Counted from the stretch's first letter, positions 16,979 to 28,626 are shown. The stretch is 64,000 nt of DNA from Sphingomonas vulcanisoli (GCF_011761305.1 NZ_JAAOZC010000001.1:558001-622000); one strand, 5' to 3'. The notes: a model not told the origin generated them from the letters alone. A program made the numbers and translations.

Positions 16979-19270
16979 CTAGGCTACCGTCACGAAACTA
17001 TCCAGCACGCGCTTGCGTCCCGCCTGCTCGAAATCGATTTCCAGCTTGTTGCCCTCGATCTCCGCCACCGCGCCATAGCCGAACTTGGTGTGGAAGACGC
17101 GCTGGCCGAGGGCGATGTCGCCACGCGGCTTGGCGGCGAAGCTGGCGGCGCTGTTCTTCACCTCGGTCAACCGCTGCGGCGACATGTCGAGCGGCTTGAC
17201 CGCAGCGCGTTGCCAGCCGGGGCCGCGCTGCGCCGCGCGCGTGGCGTTGGCAGCGGCAAGATGGGCGAAGGGATCGCCTTGCTCGCTCCATTGCGCGCGC
17301 CAGAGCGATTCACCGCCGGTCATCGTCGTCTCGGTGGCCGTATGCTCGGGCGGGAGCTCGTTGACGAAGCGCGAGGGGATCGAGCTTGTCCACTGGCCGT
17401 AGATGCGGCGATTGGCGGCGTGGAAGATCACCGCCTGACGCCGGGCGCGCGTGATCGCGACATAGGCGAGGCGGCGCTCTTCCTCCAGGCTGGCGGTGCC
17501 GCCCTCGTCGAGCGCGCGCTGGGAAGGGAACAGGCCTTCTTCCCAGCCCGCGAGGAATACGGTGTCGAACTCCAGCCCCTTGGCGGCATGGATCGTCATG
17601 ATCGTCACCTTGGCCTCATCGGCGTTGGCTTCGTTGTCCATGACCAGGCTGACATGTTCGAGGAAGGCGCCGAGCGTCTCATATTCCTCCATCGCGCGCG
17701 CCAGTTCGGTAAGGTTTTCGAGCCGGCCCGATGCTTCGGTCGATCGCTCGGCCTGGAGCATGGCGGTATAGCCGCTCTCGTCGAGCATCAGCCGCGCCAG
17801 CTCGGCATGGGGCAGTTCGCTGAGCTTGCCCCGCCAGCGCGCGATATCGCCGATCAGATTGCCCAAGGACCGGCGCGCCTGCGACGTCAGCTCATCGGTA
17901 TCGAGCATCCGCGCGGCGGCGGCGGTGAGGGGCAGGCCCTCGGCGCGCGCCAGCTGGTGGATTTTGGCCACTGCCTTGTCGCCCAGACCGCGTTTGGGGA
18001 CGTTGACGATGCGCTCGAACGCCAGATCGTCGGCGGGCTGGGCGATGACGCGGAGATAGGCGAGCGCGTCGCGGATTTCGGCGCGCTCGTAGAAACGGAA
18101 GCCGCCGACGATGCGATAGGGCATGCCGATCGCGATGAAGCGGTCCTCGAACTCGCGCGTCTGATGCTGGGCGCGGACGAGGATGGCGACATTGTCGATC
18201 CGCCCGCCCTTGTGCTGAAAGCTCTCGATCTCCTCGCCGACGCGGCGCGCCTCTTCGGGCCCATCCCAGACGCCGATTACCTTGACCTTCTCGCCCGCAT
18301 CCTTGTCGGTCCACAAGGTTTTGCCGAGACGGCCGCCATTGTTGGCGATTACCCCGGAGGCGGCGGCGAGGATGTGCGGGGTGGATCGGTAATTCTGCTC
18401 CAGCCGGATCGTCTTGGCGCCGGGAAAATCGCGCTCGAAGCGGAGGATGTTCGCCACCTCGGCGCCACGCCACGAATAGATGCTCTGATCGTCATCGCCG
18501 ACACAGCAGATGTTCTTGCGCTCCTGCGCGAGCAGCCGCAGCCAGAGATACTGGCTGGCGTTGGTATCCTGATATTCGTCGACCAGGATGTAGCGGAAGC
18601 GCTTCTGATAATCGGCGAGCACGTCGCAGTGCGTCTTCAGGATCACCAGCATGTGCAGCAACAGGTCGCCGAAATCGCAGGCGTTCACCGCCTTGAGGCG
18701 CGCCTGATAGGCGGCATAAAGTTCCTGGCCGCGCCCGCTGGCGAAAGCCTCGCTCTCGCCCGCGTCCACTTCCGCAGGCGTCCAGCCGCGATTTTTCCAG
18801 CGGTCGATCAGCCCGGCCAACGCGCGTGCCGTCCAGCGTTTCTCATCAATCTCAGCAGCTTGGATCAATTGCTTGAGGAGTCGTAGCTGATCGTCGGTAT
18901 CGAGAATGGTGAAATTGCTCTGCAGCCCGACCAGCTCGGCATGCCGGCGGAGCATGCGCGCCGCAACCGAATGGAAAGTGCCGAGCCACGGCATCCCCTC
19001 CACCGCATCGCCGATCATCCGCCCGACGCGCTCGCGCATCTCGCGCGCCGCCTTGTTGGTGAAGGTGACGGCGAGCAACTCGCTCGGCCAGGCGCGGCGC
19101 GTTGCGATCAGGTGTGCCAGCCTTGCGGTGAGCGCCGCCGTTTTGCCCGTGCCGGCGCCCGCAAGCACCAATACGGGGCCATCGGTGGTCAGCACAGCCT
19201 CACGTTGCGGCGCATTTAATCCTCGCAAATAGGGCGGATCGTCGAGAGAGGGCGATAAGTCAGGGCTCAC
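16979..19270 (-). CDS. uvrD: ATP-dependent DNA helicase UvrD/PcrA
   Basis: The 763-residue product has all superfamily 1A motifs in order: Walker A GAGTGKTAA, TFTNKAAREM, DEYQDTN, QSIYSWRGA, LEQNYRST, TIHAAKGLEFD and VAITRARR. UvrD/PcrA unwinds DNA in nucleotide excision and mismatch repair and removes RecA or stalled polymerase. The C-terminus has a Tudor-like segment (FHTKFGYGAVAEIEG) as in PcrA. I prefer GTG 19270 because the extra N-terminal residues of the version starting at 19306 are not conserved-looking. No partner repair gene is adjacent. Confidence 0.93.
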   Translation of the reverse strand: MSPDLSPSLDDPPYLRGLNAPQREAVLTTDGPVLVLAGAGTGKTAALTARLAHLIATRRAWPSELLAVTFTNKAAREMRERVGRMIGDAVEGMPWLGTFHSVAARMLRRHAELVGLQSNFTILDTDDQLRLLKQLIQAAEIDEKRWTARALAGLIDRWKNRGWTPAEVDAGESEAFASGRGQELYAAYQARLKAVNACDFGDLLLHMLVILKTHCDVLADYQKRFRYILVDEYQDTNASQYLWLRLLAQERKNICCVGDDDQSIYSWRGAEVANILRFERDFPGAKTIRLEQNYRSTPHILAAASGVIANNGGRLGKTLWTDKDAGEKVKVIGVWDGPEEARRVGEEIESFQHKGGRIDNVAILVRAQHQTREFEDRFIAIGMPYRIVGGFRFYERAEIRDALAYLRVIAQPADDLAFERIVNVPKRGLGDKAVAKIHQLARAEGLPLTAAAARMLDTDELTSQARRSLGNLIGDIARWRGKLSELPHAELARLMLDESGYTAMLQAERSTEASGRLENLTELARAMEEYETLGAFLEHVSLVMDNEANADEAKVTIMTIHAAKGLEFDTVFLAGWEEGLFPSQRALDEGGTASLEEERRLAYVAITRARRQAVIFHAANRRIYGQWTSSIPSRFVNELPPEHTATETTMTGGESLWRAQWSEQGDPFAHLAAANATRAAQRGPGWQRAAVKPLDMSPQRLTEVKNSAASFAAKPRGDIALGQRVFHTKFGYGAVAEIEGNKLEIDFEQAGRKRVLDSFVTVA

Positions 19271-19411
19271 ACCCGAACAGGTAGGGAACGCCGGCGTCCG
19301 GGGCAACCTTTGCGGCGGCGGCGGCGTTTCGGATACGCAACCAGTGCAACGCTTTTGCGTTCGGGCGGTGCGGAGCCGCTCCGGTGTGCTCGGTCAACGA
19401 AGGAGATCAAG

Positions 19412-19762
19412 ATGAAAAAGACACTTCTGATGCTGGCATCGCTGGCTATCGGCACTGCCGCCATTGGGCAGACCACGCCGATGCAGAGCGCGCCCGCCAC
19501 TACCAATACGCCTGCATCCACGCCCGACATGGCCCCCCAGACGACGCCCCCGGCTACGGATACGGCAACGCCGCCGGCGGCACCGGCCGCTCCGGCGCCT
19601 GATGCCAGCGCGATGCCGGCGCCGGCCACCACCTCGACGCCCGACGCATCGGCCATGGCGGCGCCCGCTCCTGCCGACACCAGCAACTATCCGGTCTGTT
19701 CGCGCACCGTCACTGACAAGTGCGTCCAGAAGGGCGCGACGAAGAAGATGCACCACAAGTAA
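19412..19762 (+). CDS. Small secreted Ala/Pro/Thr-rich protein, unknown function
   Basis: A 116-residue product with a clear signal peptide (MKKTLLMLASLAIGTAAIG), then about 70 residues rich in Ala, Pro and Thr (disordered) and a short C-terminal domain with SNYPVCSRTVTDKCVQK whose two cysteines may pair. The start ATG 19412 has AAGGAGAT at optimal distance, so it should be well expressed. I do not recognise a characterised family. It may be an envelope-associated spacer protein. Confidence 0.75.
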   Translation: MKKTLLMLASLAIGTAAIGQTTPMQSAPATTNTPASTPDMAPQTTPPATDTATPPAAPAAPAPDASAMPAPATTSTPDASAMAAPAPADTSNYPVCSRTVTDKCVQKGATKKMHHK

Positions 19763-19787
19763 GCGGTCGGCGAAAGCCCCGCTCAGC

Positions 19788-21077
19788 TCAGGCCGGTGTC
19801 TCCAATGGAGGCGCCGGCCTTCGCGCATAAAGGCCGAATGCGGCAATCACCGCATAGCATAGCGCGGGCACGCTTAGTGCCGTCCCGAGCCCAACGCGAT
19901 CCGCCGCCGCGCCCGTGATCAGCGGCACAATCGCGCCGCCGACGATCGCCATGCAGATCAACCCCGATCCTTCGGCGGCGCGTTCGCCCAGCCGCTCGCT
20001 CGCAAGGGAGAAGATTGTCGGGAATTGGATCGCATTCATCGTGCCGACCAAAAGCAGCGCCCAGCCTGCGATCGGGCCGGAGAGATTGGCGGAGAGCAGC
20101 AGCAGGATGATGGCGGCGCTGGCCACTGTGGTCAGCACCACCGGCGGCCGCGCCTTCTGCAACACTGCCGCGCCTACGAAACGGCCGATCATCGCGCCGC
20201 CCCAATAATAAGAGATATATTTGCCCGCCGTCTCGGGATCGAAACCCATCGTGCGTGGCTGCATCAAATAACTGGCGAGCAGACTGCCGATCGAGACCTC
20301 GGCGCCGACGTAGAGAAAGATGCAAACCGACCCAAAGGCGAAGCGCCGGCGTTTAAGCAGACCGATGGCCTCACCGAGTTTGGCCGCCGGCCCTCTACCG
20401 CCGGCATAGGCATTGCGCCCGATCCAGATCGCGCCCGCCACCATCAGCAGCACGATGGCGATGCCGACATAGGCGTGGCCGATGATGTGCGCTTCGGCCG
20501 CTCGGAAAATGGCCAGAGCGCCGGGCTCGGAAGGCGGTGCCGCTTTGCTGATCGATCCCAGGATCAAGCTCGCGCCGATCCAGGGCATGATCGTCGTCCC
20601 CAGCGAATTGAACGCCTGCGCGAAGGTAAGGCGACTGGAGGCGGTCTCGGGTTTGCCCAGCGCCGATATGAGGGGATTGGCGACGACCTGGACGATGGTG
20701 ATGCCCGCCGCGACCACGAACAGCGCGCCAAGGAAAGTGGGAAAGGCGCCCGAGGCCGAAGCGGGCACGAACAGCAAACAGCCCGCTGCCATCGTCGCCA
20801 ATCCGACGACGGCCGCGCGCAAATAGCCGATGCGCTGCACCAGCAGACCCGCCGGAAAACTGACGATGAAATAGGCGCCGAAGAAGGCTGATTGCACCAG
20901 CATCGCCTCTCGGTAATCGAGCGAAAAGAGCCCTTTGAGCTTGGGGATCAGCACATCGTTGAGGCTGGTGATCCCGCCGAACAGGAAGAACAGCACGAGC
21001 ACCGCGATCCGCAACCCCGCGATATTGCGGCCTTCGCCCGCCGTTTCCTCCACTGCGGGCGCGCTTTCAAAAGCCAT
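19788..21077 (-). CDS. MFS sugar transporter, FucP/GluP-like
   Basis: The 429-residue protein has 12 hydrophobic segments and the FucP-type features FFLFGGITSLNDVLIPKLK near the N-terminus and LASYLMQP in the second half. FucP-family members carry L-fucose, glucose or galactose with protons. Start ATG 21077 follows GGAAAGGACGAGG. It is divergent from another MFS gene across 75 bp. No sugar catabolic gene is adjacent, so the substrate is open. Confidence 0.85.
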   Translation of the reverse strand: MAFESAPAVEETAGEGRNIAGLRIAVLVLFFLFGGITSLNDVLIPKLKGLFSLDYREAMLVQSAFFGAYFIVSFPAGLLVQRIGYLRAAVVGLATMAAGCLLFVPASASGAFPTFLGALFVVAAGITIVQVVANPLISALGKPETASSRLTFAQAFNSLGTTIMPWIGASLILGSISKAAPPSEPGALAIFRAAEAHIIGHAYVGIAIVLLMVAGAIWIGRNAYAGGRGPAAKLGEAIGLLKRRRFAFGSVCIFLYVGAEVSIGSLLASYLMQPRTMGFDPETAGKYISYYWGGAMIGRFVGAAVLQKARPPVVLTTVASAAIILLLLSANLSGPIAGWALLLVGTMNAIQFPTIFSLASERLGERAAEGSGLICMAIVGGAIVPLITGAAADRVGLGTALSVPALCYAVIAAFGLYARRPAPPLETPA

Positions 21078-21152
21078 CCTCGTCCTTTCCGTCTTTCCGC
21101 ATGCTTGCGCGAAGCCCATGCTGGGATCAAGAGCAGGGGAGGAGGAGCAGAA

Positions 21153-22424
21153 ATGGGGGCAATTTCGATGCAGGCACCATCGACACGGCGCGTCCTCGCG
21201 GCCAGCCTCGTCGGCACGAGCATCGAATTCTACGATTTCTACGTTTACACAACGGCTGCGGCGCTGGTTTTCGGCAAGCTCTTCTTTCCCGCGGCATCTC
21301 CCACCGCCCAGCAGCTTGCTGCCTTCGCCACGATCGGCGTCGCCTTCATCGCCCGGCCTTTGGGATCGCTCTTCTTCGGCCATTTCGGCGATCGCATCGG
21401 CCGCAAGTCGACTTTGGTCGCATCGCTCCTGACGATGGGCCTTTCGACGACCCTCGTCGCCTTTCTGCCGACCTACGCCACGATCGGCTGGGCCGCCGCG
21501 CTTCTGCTCTGCGTGCTGCGCTTCGGCCAGGGCTTCGGCCTCGGGGGCGAGTGGGGCGGAGCGGCCTTGCTGGCGGTGGAGCATGCGCCGCCGGGTTGGC
21601 GCGCGCGCTTCGGCATGTTCCCACAATTGGGCGCCCCGGTGGGGTTCATCGCCGCCAACGGGCTGTTCCTGTTGCTGGGCGTTGTACTGACGCCTGCGCA
21701 ATTCTCCGATTGGGGTTGGCGCATTCCATTTCTGATCAGTGCGGTGCTGGTGATCTTCGGCCTGTGGATCCGGCTCAAGCTCGCCGAGACGCCGGAATTC
21801 TGCGCGTCTATCGAGGATGCGCCGCCGCCGCTCATCCCGTTCGCGGAGCTGATTGGGCAGCATTTCGGCAAATTGGTGGTGGGGACGTTCGGCGGCATCG
21901 CCTGCTTCGCGCTTTATTATGTCAGCACCGCTTTCGCGTTGGGCTATGGCGTCAAGACGCTCGGCTATCCGATGGCCGATTTTCTTGCCGTGCAGCTCGG
22001 CGCGATCCTGTTCATGGCGCTGGGAATCGTCGTCTCGGCCTATGGTGCCGATCGCCACTGGGATGAGCGGCGGGTGCTGATGGGCGGCTGCGTCGCCACG
22101 ATCCTCTGCGGCTTCCTGATGGCGCCGCTGATGGGATCGGGGTCGCTCGCGCTTGTGTTCGCCTATCTCGCGCTGTCGCTGTTGTGCATGGGCTTTGTTT
22201 ACGGGCCCCTCGGGGCGTGGCTACCGAGCCTGTTTCCGGCGCGCGTCCGCTACACAGGGGCCTCAATGACCTTCAACCTTGCGGGCGTGCTGGGCGGCGC
22301 GCTCACGCCGATCGCGGCGCAGGCGCTGGCGGCGAGGGGCGGGCTCGCACCGGTCGGCCTCTATGCCAGCGCCGCCGCGGCGATCAGTCTGGTGACGCTG
22401 ACGGTTGCCGGGCGAGCACGGTGA
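21153..22424 (+). CDS. MFS transporter, metabolite:H+ symporter (ProP/ShiA-like)
   Basis: A 423-residue 12-helix transporter with the MHS signature GTSIEFYDFYVYTTAAAL at the start, the loop motif GHFGDRIGRKS and GQGFGLGGEWGGAALL in helix 5. Family members move organic acids, betaines or shikimate with protons. The ATG 21153 has a strong GGGGAGGAGGAG upstream. Its 3' end overlaps the convergent rsmD gene by 41 bp. The substrate is unknown. Confidence 0.87.
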   Translation: MGAISMQAPSTRRVLAASLVGTSIEFYDFYVYTTAAALVFGKLFFPAASPTAQQLAAFATIGVAFIARPLGSLFFGHFGDRIGRKSTLVASLLTMGLSTTLVAFLPTYATIGWAAALLLCVLRFGQGFGLGGEWGGAALLAVEHAPPGWRARFGMFPQLGAPVGFIAANGLFLLLGVVLTPAQFSDWGWRIPFLISAVLVIFGLWIRLKLAETPEFCASIEDAPPPLIPFAELIGQHFGKLVVGTFGGIACFALYYVSTAFALGYGVKTLGYPMADFLAVQLGAILFMALGIVVSAYGADRHWDERRVLMGGCVATILCGFLMAPLMGSGSLALVFAYLALSLLCMGFVYGPLGAWLPSLFPARVRYTGASMTFNLAGVLGGALTPIAAQALAARGGLAPVGLYASAAAAISLVTLTVAGRAR

Positions 22425-22938
22425 GCCGCGCCTTGCCGTAGGTGCGTGTCGCATCGATATTCCAACCGCCCGCGCTGACTTCTTCATTCGCCGCCGTCTC
22501 GATCGCCGCCCAGGCGGACGGCGATGCCCACCCGAGCCGGGTCATCTTTTCCAGCAACGCGCCCGCACCGCCGCTGCCGTAGGGTGGATCGAAAAACAGG
22601 ATATCGCATTCCGAGCGTGCCTTGCCGATCAGGGAAACCGCAATCGGCAAAATATCCCCGCTCGCTCCGAATGTGGCGACATTTCTGCGGATCGCGGCGA
22701 TCGCATGGATATCGTGATCGATGAAAATAGCATGCGCCGCGCCCCGCGATTGCGCCTCCAGTCCCAAGGCGCCGGTCCCGGCAAAGACGTCGGCGATACG
22801 CAAATCCTCGAAGCTGCCGATGCGGCTGGTCAGCATCGAAAACAACGCTTCCCGAGTCCGATCGCTGGTCGGCCGCGTCGTCGCCCCCAACGGTGCGGCG
22901 AGAACGCGCCCACGCCACTTCCCCGCGATGATCCTCAC
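22384..22938 (-). CDS. rsmD: 16S rRNA (guanine(966)-N2)-methyltransferase
   Basis: The 184-residue enzyme has MRIIAGKWRGR at the start, RPTSDRTREALF (substrate region), the SAM site VFAGTGALGLEAQSRGA and catalytic FFDPPYG, all RsmD signatures. It methylates G966 of 16S rRNA during small-subunit maturation. It follows rluB on the same strand by 28 bases, so two rRNA modification genes lie together. Its end overlaps the convergent MFS gene. Confidence 0.93.
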   Translation of the reverse strand: MRIIAGKWRGRVLAAPLGATTRPTSDRTREALFSMLTSRIGSFEDLRIADVFAGTGALGLEAQSRGAAHAIFIDHDIHAIAAIRRNVATFGASGDILPIAVSLIGKARSECDILFFDPPYGSGGAGALLEKMTRLGWASPSAWAAIETAANEEVSAGGWNIDATRTYGKARLTVLARQPSASPD

Positions 22939-22966
22939 TAAAACTGCTCCCCGGGACGGTGGCGTA

Positions 22967-23794
22967 TCATTTCAGCGTTTTCCTGAACACCACCAGATCG
23001 TGCTGGCGCACTTCATCCACCCCTCCGACCGGCAGATCGGCGAGGACGAACGGGCCATAAGCGGTGCGGATCAGGCGGCTGACCTTGAGACCGAGATGTT
23101 CGAGCACGCGGCGCACCTCGCGGTTCTTGCCCTCGGTCAGCTTCATCTCGATCCAGGTATTGGCGCCGGTGCGCCGTTCGAGATTGGCATCGATCGATCC
23201 ATAGCGCACGCCCTCGATCTCGATCCCTTCGATCAGATTCTCGAGCTGTTCCTGGCTGACGTTCCCATACGCCCGCGCACGATAGGTGCGGGTGACGCCG
23301 GTCGCGGGCAATTCGAGCTGGCGCTTCAATTCGCCATCGGTGGTCAGCAGCAGCAGCCCCTCCGTATTGAGATCGAGGCGGCCGACTGGCACCACGCGCG
23401 GCAGCTCCGGGGGCAATTTGTCGTAGATCGTCGGGCGGCCCTTGGGATCGCGCTCGGTGGTCAGCAGCCCGCTCGGCTTGTGGAACAGGAACAGGCGGGC
23501 AGGGGCGGGCTCCTTGACCGGCTTGCCGTCGACGGTGACGCCGCGCAGCGAGGTGAGGATCGTCGCGGGGGTTTCCAGCGGTACGCCATCGAGCGCGATC
23601 CGCCGTTCCTCGATCATCCGCTCGATCTCACGCCGGCTGGCGATACCCGCGCGGGCGAGCAGCTTGGCGATGCGGTCCCCGGTCTTGGGTGTGCTCTCAT
23701 GGCGGATGCCCTGGGGCTCGACCCGCGGCTTGGCGGTCACCCGATGAAAGGCGCGTCGGTCTTTGGCGGCGGCGGGCTTCTTGGGAGCGTTCAT
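22967..23794 (-). CDS. rluB: 23S rRNA pseudouridine synthase, RsuA/RluB family
   Basis: The 275-residue product has a Lys/Ala-rich lead, an S4 RNA-binding domain (RIAKLLARAGIASRREIERM), and the family signature GRLDLNTEGLLLLTTDGEL with the catalytic Asp. RluB forms pseudouridine in 23S rRNA near the peptidyl transferase centre; the closely related RluE/RluF cannot be fully excluded. The ATG at 23794 overlaps the stop of the upstream dicarboxylate carrier gene (ATGA), so the two are translationally coupled. Confidence 0.88.
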   Translation of the reverse strand: MNAPKKPAAAKDRRAFHRVTAKPRVEPQGIRHESTPKTGDRIAKLLARAGIASRREIERMIEERRIALDGVPLETPATILTSLRGVTVDGKPVKEPAPARLFLFHKPSGLLTTERDPKGRPTIYDKLPPELPRVVPVGRLDLNTEGLLLLTTDGELKRQLELPATGVTRTYRARAYGNVSQEQLENLIEGIEIEGVRYGSIDANLERRTGANTWIEMKLTEGKNREVRRVLEHLGLKVSRLIRTAYGPFVLADLPVGGVDEVRQHDLVVFRKTLK

Positions 23795-25053
23795 GCTTCC
23801 CGCGCTACCGTCACCACGGGGATCGGTCCATCGCCCAGCACGCCCTCCCACTTGGCGACGACGCTCGCCGCCACCGCATTGCCGATCACGCTGGTCGCGG
23901 AGCGTCCCATGTCGAGGAAGTGATCGACCGCCAGGATCAGCAGCAGGCCGCCTTCGGGGATGTGAAAGAAGCTCAATGTCGAGGCGATCACCACCAGGCT
24001 GGCGCGGGGGACGCCCGCCACGCCCTTCGATGTCACCATCAGCACGAGCAGCATCACCACCTGCTGGCCGATGCTGATATCGATGCCATAGGCCTGCGCG
24101 ATGAACATCGTGGCGAAGGTGCAGTAGAGCATCGTGCCATCGAGGTTGAACGAATAGCCGAGCGGCAGCACGAAGCCTGCCACCCGCTCGGGCACGCCAA
24201 ACCGTTCCAGCGCCTCCAGCGTCCGCGGGAAGGCGCTTTCGGACGACGCGGTGGTGAAGGCGACGAGGAAGGGCTCGCGCAGATAGCCGAACAGCCGCTT
24301 GGTGGAGGGGCCGACGATCAGCCACGAGACGCCGAACAGCAACGCCAGCAGGATCGCGATCGCTATATAGAAGCCGATGATGAAGAAGCCGAAGGTGGCG
24401 AGGATGCCGATGCCCTGCTTGGCCACCGCGCTGGACGCTGCCGCGAACACCGCGACCGGCGCGAATCGCATCACATAGCCCGTCACCTTGAGCATCACCG
24501 CCGACAGCGCCTCGACGCCCTTCAGGATCGGCGCCCCCGCCTCACCGATCGCCGCCAGCCCAACGCCGAAGAACAAGGCAAAGATCACGATCGGCAGAAT
24601 GTCGTTCTTCGCCATCGCATCCACCACCGAGGCGGGGACGATGTGCGTGAAGAAATCATGCAGCGAGAAAGCTGCGGTGGAAACGCCGGTCGCGGCGCTG
24701 GCGGCAGGCAGCCGCAGGTTGAGCCCCACACCCGGCTTCAGGATGTTGACCACGATCAGGCCCAGCGTCAGCGACACCAGGCTGGCGAGGATGAACCACC
24801 CGATCGTCCGCCCGCCGATCCGTCCCAAAGCCGCCGTATCGCCCATATGCGCGACGCCCGCGACCAGCGTTGCGAACACCAGAGGCGCGATGATCATCTT
24901 TATCAGCCGCAGGAACATATCGGTCAGGATCGAAAGATCATCGGTGATCGTTACGAGGGCAGCAGGATCGGCTATCAACCGATTCAAAGCGAACCCGACC
25001 GCGATGCCGATGAGCAGCGCAAGGAGGATGAAAAGGGTCAGTCGCCTGGCCAC
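23791..25053 (-). CDS. Dicarboxylate/amino acid:cation symporter (DAACS, DctA/GltP-like)
   Basis: The 420-residue carrier has the family's N-terminal LIKMIIAPLVFATLVAG segment, the serine-rich hairpin TTASSESAFPRTL, the NLDGTMLY motif and the C-terminal LDMGRSATSVIGNAVA. It imports C4-dicarboxylates or glutamate/aspartate with protons or sodium. It is divergent from a receiver-domain gene and precedes rluB with an ATGA overlap. The exact substrate is not decidable from sequence alone. Confidence 0.88.
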   Translation of the reverse strand: MARRLTLFILLALLIGIAVGFALNRLIADPAALVTITDDLSILTDMFLRLIKMIIAPLVFATLVAGVAHMGDTAALGRIGGRTIGWFILASLVSLTLGLIVVNILKPGVGLNLRLPAASAATGVSTAAFSLHDFFTHIVPASVVDAMAKNDILPIVIFALFFGVGLAAIGEAGAPILKGVEALSAVMLKVTGYVMRFAPVAVFAAASSAVAKQGIGILATFGFFIIGFYIAIAILLALLFGVSWLIVGPSTKRLFGYLREPFLVAFTTASSESAFPRTLEALERFGVPERVAGFVLPLGYSFNLDGTMLYCTFATMFIAQAYGIDISIGQQVVMLLVLMVTSKGVAGVPRASLVVIASTLSFFHIPEGGLLLILAVDHFLDMGRSATSVIGNAVAASVVAKWEGVLGDGPIPVVTVAREA

Positions 25054-25149
25054 GCGGCACTCCGGTACGAGGAGGGCCGGTGGTCGGGGAGAAGTGTGAG
25101 GTCGTCAACCCCGGGCCGATCCCGGCAGATTGGAAGCGTGAAGACGGAA

Positions 25150-25572
25150 ATGCTGTTCGCCAAGCGTGCCCGCAAGATCCACCGCATCCTCATCGTCGAG
25201 GATGAGCCGCTGGTGGCGTTCGACAACGAACATTTCCTGCGGGATGCGGGCTATGAGATCGTCGCGACCGTCGATACCGTGCCGGAAGCCGCCGCGCATA
25301 TCGCCGCGCACAAGCCCGATCTGGTACTGGCCGACGTCAGCCTGTCGGATGGCGGCAACGGCCTGGACATCGCGCGCGCCGCCAAAGCCAAGAAGATACC
25401 GGTGATCTTCGTTACCGGCTCCAATCTGGACGGCGAAGCCAAGCTGGCGATGGGCGTGCTCGCCAAACCCTACAATCAGCGCGATCTGCTCGCGACGATC
25501 GAGGCGGTGGACGCCAAGCTCGGCGGCGGGAAACCCAAGCGCGTGCCGAAGGGCCTCACGCTCTTCGATTAA
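25150..25572 (+). CDS. Single-domain response regulator (receiver protein)
   Basis: About 140 residues that form one CheY-like receiver domain: acidic pair VEDEP near the start, phospho-acceptor Asp in LVLADVSL, Thr in FVTGS and Lys in LAKPYN. There is no output domain, only a basic tail. Such proteins act in phosphorelays or by protein contact. No histidine kinase is adjacent. The start may be ATG 25150 or GTG 25138, four codons upstream; ribosome-site spacing favours the ATG slightly. Confidence 0.85.
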   Translation: MLFAKRARKIHRILIVEDEPLVAFDNEHFLRDAGYEIVATVDTVPEAAAHIAAHKPDLVLADVSLSDGGNGLDIARAAKAKKIPVIFVTGSNLDGEAKLAMGVLAKPYNQRDLLATIEAVDAKLGGGKPKRVPKGLTLFD

Positions 25573-25584
25573 GCCGATGAGAGT

Positions 25585-25989
25585 TCAGCCGGGCCCGCGC
25601 CGATAATCCTCGTCGCTAACCTTTTCCATCCAATCGACCATCCTGCCGTCGATGCCCTCCTGAATGGCGATATGGGTCATCGCCGTGGTCGGGGTTGCGC
25701 CGTGCCAGTGGCGGTGGCCGGGCGGGCACCAGACGACGTCGCCGGCACGGATTGCCACGATCGGCTCGCCTTCGCACTGCGTCCAGCCGCTGCCCGCGGT
25801 GACGACCAGAGTCTGGCCGAGCGGATGCGTGTGCCATGCGGTGCGCGCGCCAGGCTCGAACGTCACCGCGGCGCAGGCGTGGCGGGCAGGGGCGGGCGCG
25901 GTGTTGAGCGGATCGATCCGGACGGCGCCGGTGAACCATTCCGCAGGGCCGACTTGCGACGGCTGCGATCCGGCGGGCTTGAGGATCAT
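25585..25989 (-). CDS. Cupin domain protein
   Basis: The 134-residue protein has the two cupin motifs with metal-binding histidines ([12 protein letters not shown] and [11 protein letters not shown]), like small cupins related to TM1459 or the cupin-type mandelonitrile lyases. It lies 18 bases after the aldo/keto reductase gene on the same strand, a common pairing, and probably shares its LysR-controlled promoter. The function within the pair is unknown. Confidence 0.82.
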   Translation of the reverse strand: MILKPAGSQPSQVGPAEWFTGAVRIDPLNTAPAPARHACAAVTFEPGARTAWHTHPLGQTLVVTAGSGWTQCEGEPIVAIRAGDVVWCPPGHRHWHGATPTTAMTHIAIQEGIDGRMVDWMEKVSDEDYRRGPG

Positions 25990-26007
25990 AGTATCGTCCT
26001 TTCGGGA

Positions 26008-27989
<1,982 letters not shown>

Positions 27990-28002
27990 TGCCAAGAGGC
28001 GC

Positions 28003-28626
28003 TCAGGCTAGGTCGGCTTCCATACGGCGGCTGCGGCGCAATGCCGTGCCCACGAGCCCGAACCCACCGATCATCATCGCCCAGGTCGCGGGCTCCGGCA
28101 CGGGGGCCGTGGTGATACGCACATTATCGATGCCAACATCGGCATCACCGCTGGATGCTGAACCGACGAAGGTCAATGTGCCGGTGGTGCTGTTCGCTCT
28201 GAACGTGGGCGTAGTGTAAGTCGACCAAATCGTACTGGTGATATCGTAGGAGCCGATTTGTGAACCGCCTACGGATACGGTGAAAGGATTGTCGCTATAG
28301 CCGCCGGGACGCGCCGCGCCGGCAAACACGATCTGATAGACCTGACCGACGGTAAGACCGGTTAGAGCAAAATCGATCTGTCCGATGTAGCTCGACGTGC
28401 TCTGAATGAAGGCCGTCTGCGTGCCATCGGGCGCATCGGCAAAGGCCCAGGCGCTGCCGTTATGCTGTACGCCGGATCCGGCATTGAAGGTGACCCCGGT
28501 CACCGTGGGATTGTAGACAAAGGAGCTTGTAGCCGGCGTCTCGAAAGATCCATCCGGAATGACCACGGCCTGAGCCGCGGTGCCGAGCATGACAATAGCC
28601 GCTGCCGTCAATAACCTGTTAATCAT
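28003..28626 (-). CDS. PEPxxWA-CTERM sorting domain protein
   Basis: The 207-residue secreted protein has a signal peptide (MINRLLTAAAIVMLGTAAQA), a beta-sandwich-like middle rich in Ser/Thr/Gly (with DGSFETP near its start, as in DUF642-like domains) and the C-terminal anchor VPEPATWAMMIGGFGLVG plus RRSRR. Such proteins are processed by exosortase and linked to exopolysaccharide or biofilm. Base composition is lower in GC than the neighbours. No exosortase gene lies in the window. Confidence 0.87.
   Translation of the reverse strand: MINRLLTAAAIVMLGTAAQAVVIPDGSFETPATSSFVYNPTVTGVTFNAGSGVQHNGSAWAFADAPDGTQTAFIQSTSSYIGQIDFALTGLTVGQVYQIVFAGAARPGGYSDNPFTVSVGGSQIGSYDITSTIWSTYTTPTFRANSTTGTLTFVGSASSGDADVGIDNVRITTAPVPEPATWAMMIGGFGLVGTALRRSRRMEADLA

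Noticed and set aside
16304-18886. An 860-codon open frame antisense to uvrD
   Set aside because: It is a mirror of high-GC codon bias. The uvrD strand has all helicase motifs, and the antisense product has no recognisable domain and is rich in Arg/Ala/Asp in a shadow pattern.
19788-22058. A 756-residue version of the FucP-like transporter
   Set aside because: The N-terminal 327 residues are antisense to the divergent MFS gene. ATG 21077 with a strong ribosome site is the real start.
22967-24325. A long N-terminal extension of RluB
   Set aside because: The extension lies out of frame over the DctA-like carrier gene; the ATGA overlap at 23791-23794 marks the real start.
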